A stretch of DNA of 5,100 nt from positions 1-5,100 of the forward strand of contig JAISYY010000192.1 in the NCBI GenBank assembly GCA_031269635.1, given 5' to 3'. This DNA comes from Tannerella sp. (lineage in GTDB: Bacteria; Bacteroidota; Bacteroidia; Bacteroidales; Tannerellaceae). Each line of letters opens with the position of its first letter. Position 1 is the first letter of the stretch. The position numbers and the translations under genes are program-made. The notes beneath the pieces were generated by a model, which saw nothing but the letters and a program-made list of their open reading frames with translations, was not told the DNA's origin and did not search any database. Positions 1 through 5,100 of the stretch are shown piece by piece.

Positions 1-12
1 AATGACGGCAAA

Positions 13-47
13 GCGACCGGAAAACGCCGGTATCGTCTCCCGGTCGC
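13..47. repeat. Perfect 8-bp inverted repeat, candidate terminator of an upstream gene
   Basis: The arms GCGACCGG (13-20) and CCGGTCGC (40-47) are exact reverse complements separated by a 19-nt loop. A second, mutually exclusive hairpin can form from ACCGG (16-20) and CCGGT (27-31) with a 6-nt loop. A TGA at 3-5 in frame 3 could be the stop of an upstream gene, which would put this repeat where a terminator is expected. However, only TTT (54-56) follows the stem, so a canonical U-tract is missing. Frames 1 and 2 stay open through the repeat, to TGA at 94-96 and TAA at 56-58, so it could instead lie in the tail of an upstream coding sequence. The pairing is certain; the terminator role is inference. 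Confidence 0.4.
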
Positions 48-111
48 GTCGACTTTAAAACGTGAGAAATACCCTATTAAAAACAAAAATGATTGAACTG
101 TGAAATTAACC

Positions 112-142
112 TTTAAACAACAAAATGTTATTATTAAATTAG
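112..142 (+). promoter_or_regulatory. Weak candidate Bacteroidota-type promoter for the susC-susD pair
   Basis: The known Bacteroides promoter consensus is TTTG at about -33, a spacer of roughly 19-21 nt, then TAnnTTTG at about -7. The best fit in the AT-rich leader is TTTA (112-115), a 19-nt spacer, then TAAATTAG (135-142), one mismatch in each box. It would place the transcript start about 25 nt before the ATG at 174. In DNA this AT-rich such a match could arise by chance. No operator-like palindrome stands out next to it. The leader also contains a 9-bp direct repeat ATTATTAAA (130-138 and 154-162) and an 8-bp direct repeat TTAAACAA (113-120 and 158-165), both compatible with simple low complexity. 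Confidence 0.25.
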
Positions 143-173
143 TTGGATTATTAATTATTAAACAAAAGAAAAC

Positions 174-3100
174 ATGAAATTACAATCTTTATCGGAGGGC
201 GCTATCCTCCGGAAATTGCGACTTGAAAAAGTCTTTAAAATGGCGGGAATCATCGTATTCCTGCTTGTAGGATGCGTGTTAAGCCTGTCTGCGGAAAATG
301 CGGAAACGGCGCCGGCACGCGGTAATGATGCGTCGAGCCTGCAACAGCAGACAAAACGCATCACGGGAACAGTAGTTGACAACAACGACGAGCCGGTTAT
401 CGGCGCTAATGTCGTGCAGAAAGAGAACAGCAGCAACGGAACGGTGACGGATGCAGACGGAAAGTTTTCGCTGAACGTGCCGCAAAATGCGACGCTGAAA
501 ATATCGTATGTCGGCTATCTGACGAAGGAGGTGGCTGTTGGTGAGCAGTCGTCGATTGACATCACACTGGCGGAAGATATCGGGCTGCTGGATGAAGTCG
601 TTGTAATTGGGTACGGTTCGCAGAAGAAAGCAGCGGTCACCGGTGCAATTGCTACCCTGCAGGCGGAAAAGATGGAGGATATTCCGGTGGCGAACATTTC
701 CAATGCGCTTGCCGGCCGGATGAGCGGCCTTTACGTGAATCAGGTGTCCGGTGCGCCGGGTTATGCGGCGGCCATCCGGGTGCGTTCCATCAATACGTGG
801 AAAAGCAGCGGCAATGACCCGCTGTATGTCATTGACGGCATTATTCTGGACAAGCGGTCGTTTGACATGCTTGACTATACCGAGATTGAGAGCATCTCCG
901 TATTGAAAGATGCGGCTTCCGCTTCGGTTTATGGAGCACGGGCGGCTAACGGTGTTATTCTGGTTACTACCAAGACAGGTAAGGAAGGCAAGTTTAAAAT
1001 GAATTACAACTATTCCTACAGTTTCGACCAGCCCTCAAAGATTCCGGAGTTTGTAAGTATGGCCGATATGGTGAGACTGAGCAATCATGTGCAGACGGTA
1101 ACAGGCGCTCAAACCTCCCTGCTTGACGAGGAAGAATCTGCCTGGCTTCAAAAACTTTCGGGGGACGAGTGGTTTGACCTGGCATACCGGGATCCGACGC
1201 TGCAAAAGCATACGTTGAACGCTTCCGGAGGGTCGGACAAAGTCAGGTATTTTATCGGGGGAACCTTTTTTGACCAGACGGCCTTTATAAAAAATGCAGA
1301 CTATCAAAAGTTCAATGTTCGCTCGAATGTAGACGTCAATTTCACCAACGAACTCAGCGGCTCGTTCAAGCTGGCCTATAACGAAGGAACTCGAACGCAC
1401 TATGCCTTTCAGGAAGACCAGAGCGGTCTCAACATAGATGACACCTTCGGTAATTTGTGGGCGCGCCTGCTTTACTCTTTTCCGACAATACCCCCGGTTA
1501 CATCCGACGGGAAGTTCATCGATCCCGGCTGGATAGGTAATCCGTTGGCATTTATCGAAGAAGGAGGAACCAATACGCGCAGGGACCGCAATATTGACGC
1601 TAATTTCGGATTGACCTATAAATTGCCGTTTATAAAGGGACTGTCGCTCTCGGCCAATTACAGCCGGAACTATTCGAACGCGACGATCAAACAGTATGAA
1701 ATAAAGCCGACCCTCTACACTGTGGTTAAGAAGGGCACGAACGCGGTGATTTTCACGGATGAAATCATCAGTTCGCAAAAATCAGCCTATCCGAACAAGG
1801 AGCGTCTGGCGAAAACGTCGGAAACATCCAGCGACTATCAGTTGAATCTTTCGGTGAATTATACCGGTTCGTTCGACAGACACAACATCGACGCCGTTAT
1901 CGTGTATGAGCAAAGCGAAGGAGATTACGAGTATTTCGAAGGCGTAAGGGAAAACTTTCCCCTGTTGCAGAAAGACCAGTTCTGGGCGACGTCTTCCGAC
2001 AGGGCGGATTCCTACGTGAGTGGTAGCGAAAGTGAATACGGACGCGCTTCGTTTATCGGAAGGGCTACGTATAATTATGATGAAAAATATTTCCTTACCG
2101 TTGCCGCCCGCTACGACGGTTCCATGCGATTTGGCCCCGATTACCGGTGGGGACTCTTCCCTTCCGTACAGGCCGGATGGGTGATATCGAAGGAAGATTT
2201 TTTCAATACGGAGGTGATTAATTTCCTGAAACTCCGTACTTCGCTGGGGCTTACCGGAAACGACGCCGTGGGCGGATGGGCATGGAGCGAATCCTATTCA
2301 AACGTAGGGAGCTATCTGTTTTCGTCCCTGGAGCCACGGGTAAGGTACGACGGAATCGTAAACAGGGTACTGACCTGGGAGAAGACAAGGGACTGGAATA
2401 TCGGCTTTGATTCGCGTTTCTTGGACGGATATTTTCTGAATCTGGAGTATTACAACCGCCACAACTACGATATCCTCGACAGCCGGATAGCCTCGCTGCC
2501 GCGCTCGTTCGGCGGAAGCATGCCGCCCGAAAACTACGGCATTGTGGATGCGCACGGATTAGAACTTGAACTCGGGTACCGCGGAAGGATAAAGGAAGTA
2601 AACTACGGCATTCAGGGCAATTTCTCCTACGCGACGAACATTGTCAAACTGCAGGATGTGGCCGAAAACGTCCGGGATGCGGACAATCCGAACGGACGAA
2701 GTACGGACTATGTGAAAATGCTGGTTGCCACCGGTATTATCCGGACGCAGGCCGATCTGGATGCGCTGCCCGAAGGATATACGATTTACGGTAAAAAACC
2801 GGCGCTGGGTATAATCAACTTTGAAGACGTCAGTGGCTTGAACGGTGTGCCCGACGGGAAAATTGACGATTATGACATACAGATTATCAAGGGGAAACAT
2901 TCCGTGGCGCCCTACGCGTTCGGACTGAATTTAACGGCCGACTGGAAAGGGCTGGGTATTGATGTGCTGTTTCAGGGAGTAGCCGGGATATCCAAGTTAT
3001 TTGATTTCGGTTATAATTATGAACGAAGGTATATCAGCAGACCTCTTGCCTTCTGGAGTGATTCCTGGACGCCGGATAATGTGAATGCCGCCTACCCTCA

Positions 3101-3371
3101 GGCGGTTCCGTGGGATTATACCAACGACCATCTTGCCTCTACCTTCTGGTTAAAGAACGGCAATTATTTGCGGGTGCAACAGGTAAGCCTCAAGTATTCG
3201 CTTCCGAAAAAGTTGATTAAAAAGGCAAGACTTACCGACGCCACCTTCCTGCTTTCCGGAACCAATCTGTTCACGTTTACCAAATTTGATTATTATGATC
3301 CTACAGGTGTATCAATGAGTACGTATCCTGTCATGAAGACCTACACCCTGGGCGTCAATCTCAGTTTTTAA
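174..3371 (+). CDS. SusC/RagA-family TonB-dependent outer-membrane transporter
   Basis: This 1065-residue protein has a normal length for a SusC transporter: a 22-strand barrel with a plug that imports ligands delivered by its SusD partner, powered by TonB-ExbBD. Visible order: a signal peptide (about 1-40, hydrophobic 24-39, likely cut after SLSA); a carboxypeptidase-D-regulatory-like fold (about 62-133, beginning RITGTVVD); a TonB-box-like segment DEVVVIGYG (140-148); a plug (about 150-270) with the family signatures DPLYVIDG (215-222) and VLKDAASASVYGARAANGV (243-261); then the barrel, ending in TLGVNLSF with the terminal Phe typical of outer-membrane barrels. There is no STN domain, so direct FecR/sigma coupling is not indicated. 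An acidic, calcium-site-like loop lies at 885-901. ATG 174 is preferred over ATG 240 (Met23) because the latter loses the basic n-region (RKLRLEKVFK). No Shine-Dalgarno is present; an A-rich leader precedes the start. Cys34 lies in a lipobox-like LVGC. The family call is secure; the substrate (glycan most likely, peptide possible) is unknown. Confidence 0.97.
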   Translation: MKLQSLSEGAILRKLRLEKVFKMAGIIVFLLVGCVLSLSAENAETAPARGNDASSLQQQTKRITGTVVDNNDEPVIGANVVQKENSSNGTVTDADGKFSLNVPQNATLKISYVGYLTKEVAVGEQSSIDITLAEDIGLLDEVVVIGYGSQKKAAVTGAIATLQAEKMEDIPVANISNALAGRMSGLYVNQVSGAPGYAAAIRVRSINTWKSSGNDPLYVIDGIILDKRSFDMLDYTEIESISVLKDAASASVYGARAANGVILVTTKTGKEGKFKMNYNYSYSFDQPSKIPEFVSMADMVRLSNHVQTVTGAQTSLLDEEESAWLQKLSGDEWFDLAYRDPTLQKHTLNASGGSDKVRYFIGGTFFDQTAFIKNADYQKFNVRSNVDVNFTNELSGSFKLAYNEGTRTHYAFQEDQSGLNIDDTFGNLWARLLYSFPTIPPVTSDGKFIDPGWIGNPLAFIEEGGTNTRRDRNIDANFGLTYKLPFIKGLSLSANYSRNYSNATIKQYEIKPTLYTVVKKGTNAVIFTDEIISSQKSAYPNKERLAKTSETSSDYQLNLSVNYTGSFDRHNIDAVIVYEQSEGDYEYFEGVRENFPLLQKDQFWATSSDRADSYVSGSESEYGRASFIGRATYNYDEKYFLTVAARYDGSMRFGPDYRWGLFPSVQAGWVISKEDFFNTEVINFLKLRTSLGLTGNDAVGGWAWSESYSNVGSYLFSSLEPRVRYDGIVNRVLTWEKTRDWNIGFDSRFLDGYFLNLEYYNRHNYDILDSRIASLPRSFGGSMPPENYGIVDAHGLELELGYRGRIKEVNYGIQGNFSYATNIVKLQDVAENVRDADNPNGRSTDYVKMLVATGIIRTQADLDALPEGYTIYGKKPALGIINFEDVSGLNGVPDGKIDDYDIQIIKGKHSVAPYAFGLNLTADWKGLGIDVLFQGVAGISKLFDFGYNYERRYISRPLAFWSDSWTPDNVNAAYPQAVPWDYTNDHLASTFWLKNGNYLRVQQVSLKYSLPKKLIKKARLTDATFLLSGTNLFTFTKFDYYDPTGVSMSTYPVMKTYTLGVNLSF

Positions 3372-3403
3372 TGTTGCATGTATAACCATAAAATAAGATA
3401 AAG

Positions 3404-5100
3404 ATGAATACTATCAGTAAATTAGCAGGTATCATTGTTGCAATGTTTACCTTTATGCAGTGCGGCGACCCGCTCGACAAGGAGAATCTGGTCGCCATCA
3501 CCAGCGACCTCGTATGGTCGAATCCCCAGATTGCGGAAGCCTACGTAAATGACATGTATGCCAGTTTTATGCCCGGATTCGATACCGGCGAATTCTCGCA
3601 TACGGACGAAGGCGGTGGAGTCAATGGAAGTTCTACCATCAGCAGCGCCTACATAAGAGGCACCATCATCTCCAATTCGTATGATTATTATCCGTATGAC
3701 GCTATTCGGAGGATCAATATCTTTCTGGCCAATATCGACGGCGCCACCTTCGGGGAAGATGTCCGGAACAAACTGAAAGGCCAGGCGCTGTTCTGGCGGG
3801 CATGGGCGTATTTCCGGATGGTACGGGCCTACGGAGGCGTGCCCTTAATCCTGGAACCGGCCGATCCGGATGACGACGAGGCGATTTTTGTACCCCGAAA
3901 CAGGACTTCGGAATGTTTCACCCAGATTGTAAAAGATCTGGACGAAGCCATCCGGTTGCTGGAAAACAAAAGCGACGTCGGCCGGATCGACAAGTGTGCG
4001 GCGATGGCGTTTAAGGGGCGGGTACTGCTGTTTAAGGCCAGTCCGCAATTCAACCGCGACAACAGCGCCGCCCGCTGGCAGGAGGCTTATACGGCCAACC
4101 GGGAAGCGCTTGAATTTCTGGATGCGCAGGGCAAAGGTCTGTACGATGATTACCGGAATATCTGGCTGGACGAGATGAACCGGGAAGTCATTATGGTCAG
4201 ACGATATGCCTATCCGGCAGCGTCAAATGGCTATTCGCAGGCGGCTATGCGCCCGCTGGCGTATGCCAGAGGCGATGTCGGCGGTAATATACCTTCGCTG
4301 GAATTAGTCAATGCGTATCCCATGAAAGACGGTTCCCGCTGGGACCCGGCGACGATGGATTACCGGAAACTGCATCAAAACCGGGATGCGCGGTTCTACG
4401 CTTCCATTGCCTACAACGGTGCGGCTCCCTACATCAGCCCCATGTTCGGCAATGAAAACATGTGGACCTACTGGTTTGACGCCGATGGCAATCCTTCGAC
4501 CGGTATCAACGGAAAGGAATCGCGGGCAGACAATAAACCCGACTTCGGGCAGGGGGGGGAAAGTCTCTTTTCCCACACCGGTTTCTATCCGGCCAAAATG
4601 CTGGATCAGACGATTACGAGGGTCAATGTGGAGGACGGTTCGGTGGACTGGATTGAAATCCGCTATGCGGAAGTGCTGATGAATTATGCGGAAGCGGCCG
4701 GCGAGACCGGAAGAACCGATGAGGCATTGAGCGCCCTGTACCGAATTAGGCAGCGGGCGGCCATTGAGCCGGGCGACGGCAGTTACGGAATCATAGCCGC
4801 TTCGGTCGATGAACTGCGAAAGGTGATTCAGGACGAGCGATTTGTTGAATTTGCGTTCGAGACGAAACGGTTCTGGGATTTGCGCAGATGGCGCATATTC
4901 GGCTCCACATTCAATAATATGGAAGGCAAATCCCGCCACGGTCTGCGAATCGAATATAACGGCGACGTGTCCAGCCGCCCGCGGCTTCTGACCGACATCA
5001 ACAGCGTCTGGGATCAGTTTACCGTTACGGTAATCCCTGATTTCGAGCCGTCGAATGTGCTTCCGGAAGACAAATATTCCTTCTTCGGGATTCCGACGTC
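3404..5100 (+). CDS. SusD/RagB-family nutrient-binding outer-membrane lipoprotein (3' end beyond window)
   Basis: The frame opens at ATG 3404, 32 bp after the susC stop, and is uninterrupted for 565 codons plus two bases to the window edge. SusD proteins are surface lipoproteins that cap the SusC barrel and bind the ligand through a TPR-rich helical scaffold. The N-terminus has a short lipoprotein signal with K6, a hydrophobic run, and Cys20 in FMQC, a poor lipobox, followed by the acidic GDPLDKE. The SusD-like N-terminal domain is recognised by RRINIFLANID (102-112) and GQALFWRAWAYFRMVRAYGG (126-145). The C-terminal RagB/SusD domain shows TGFYPAKML (392-400), IRYAEVLMNYAEA (419-431) and ERFVEFAFETKRFWDLRRW (478-496). 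The last residues, YSFFGIPT (558-565), match the near-terminal 'YyfyPIP' block of the family, so only about 15-25 residues are probably missing and the whole protein should be about 580-590 residues. A G8 run lies at 4552-4559 and the frame is intact through it. The start is preceded by AAATAAGATAAAG, with no Shine-Dalgarno. The ligand cannot be assigned. Confidence 0.96.
   Translation, partial: MNTISKLAGIIVAMFTFMQCGDPLDKENLVAITSDLVWSNPQIAEAYVNDMYASFMPGFDTGEFSHTDEGGGVNGSSTISSAYIRGTIISNSYDYYPYDAIRRINIFLANIDGATFGEDVRNKLKGQALFWRAWAYFRMVRAYGGVPLILEPADPDDDEAIFVPRNRTSECFTQIVKDLDEAIRLLENKSDVGRIDKCAAMAFKGRVLLFKASPQFNRDNSAARWQEAYTANREALEFLDAQGKGLYDDYRNIWLDEMNREVIMVRRYAYPAASNGYSQAAMRPLAYARGDVGGNIPSLELVNAYPMKDGSRWDPATMDYRKLHQNRDARFYASIAYNGAAPYISPMFGNENMWTYWFDADGNPSTGINGKESRADNKPDFGQGGESLFSHTGFYPAKMLDQTITRVNVEDGSVDWIEIRYAEVLMNYAEAAGETGRTDEALSALYRIRQRAAIEPGDGSYGIIAASVDELRKVIQDERFVEFAFETKRFWDLRRWRIFGSTFNNMEGKSRHGLRIEYNGDVSSRPRLLTDINSVWDQFTVTVIPDFEPSNVLPEDKYSFFGIPT

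Noticed and set aside
1..96. Tail of an upstream gene in frame 1 (stop TGA 94-96) or frame 2 (stop TAA 56-58)
   Set aside because: Both frames are open from the window edge, but the stretch is too short to choose between them. Third-position composition does not separate them and no homology is recognisable. No divergent minus-strand ATG start is present in 1-172.
89..142. Tiny leader ORFs ATG 89-TGA 103 (MIEL) and ATG 125-TAG 142 (MLLLN)
   Set aside because: Four and five codons are expected by chance in AT-rich DNA, and there is no attenuator-like hairpin after them.
1035..1778. 247-codon open frame on the minus strand inside susC
   Set aside because: It lies wholly within a gene with strong family signatures, its translation resembles no family I recognise, and it has no leader of its own. 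It is a by-product of susC codon bias.
3372..3403. Regulatory element or terminator between susC and susD
   Set aside because: The 32-bp AT-rich gap has no stem-loop or T-run; it reads as a plain intra-operon spacer.
4552..4559. Possible frameshift in susD at the G8 run
   Set aside because: Translation from 3404 passes through the run in frame and continues into conserved SusD motifs (TGFYPAKML, then ERFVEFAFE). The gene is intact as given.
4386..4679. 97-codon plus-strand open frame overlapping susD in another frame
   Set aside because: It is Arg/Pro/Thr-rich and has no domain. The susD frame is continuous through here. This frame matters only as the place where a one-G loss in the G8 tract would lead.
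4304..4939. 211-codon open frame on the minus strand inside susD
   Set aside because: It is fully antisense to the conserved SusD C-terminal domain, with no recognisable domain; a codon-bias shadow.

Overview
The window carries a classic SusC/SusD-type outer-membrane nutrient-uptake pair from a member of the Bacteroidota, most likely a Bacteroidales-like organism. Three observations support this: the two protein families are essentially confined to that phylum; neither gene has a Shine-Dalgarno sequence, and both starts sit behind A-rich leaders; and moderately GC-rich coding DNA alternates with very AT-rich intergenic DNA. The genus and the transported substrate cannot be read from the sequence.

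Layout. Bases 1-53 are GC-rich and hold a perfect 8-bp inverted repeat, either a terminator or the end of an upstream gene. Bases 54-173 are an AT-rich leader with a weak candidate Bacteroidota-type promoter. Bases 174-3371 encode a complete 1065-residue SusC/RagA-family TonB-dependent transporter. After a 32-bp AT-rich gap, a SusD/RagB-family lipoprotein gene starts at 3404. It stays open to the last base and is cut by the window edge, probably only about 15-25 codons before its natural stop.

How the genes work together. In this family the SusD lipoprotein sits as a hinged lid on the extracellular mouth of the SusC barrel. It captures an oligosaccharide, or sometimes a peptide, and closes; SusC then imports the ligand into the periplasm using TonB energy. 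The order and tight spacing imply one transcript. The SusC has no N-terminal STN signalling domain, so direct control by a FecR anti-sigma factor and ECF sigma factor is not indicated, and the regulator should lie outside the window. The catabolic enzymes that would identify the substrate are also outside.

Nothing here looks like an undescribed system. The points that merit a second look are an uninterrupted G8 tract inside susD, a lipobox-like cysteine in the SusC signal peptide set against a poor lipobox in SusD, an extended acidic loop in SusC, and the hairpin-forming DNA at the left edge.
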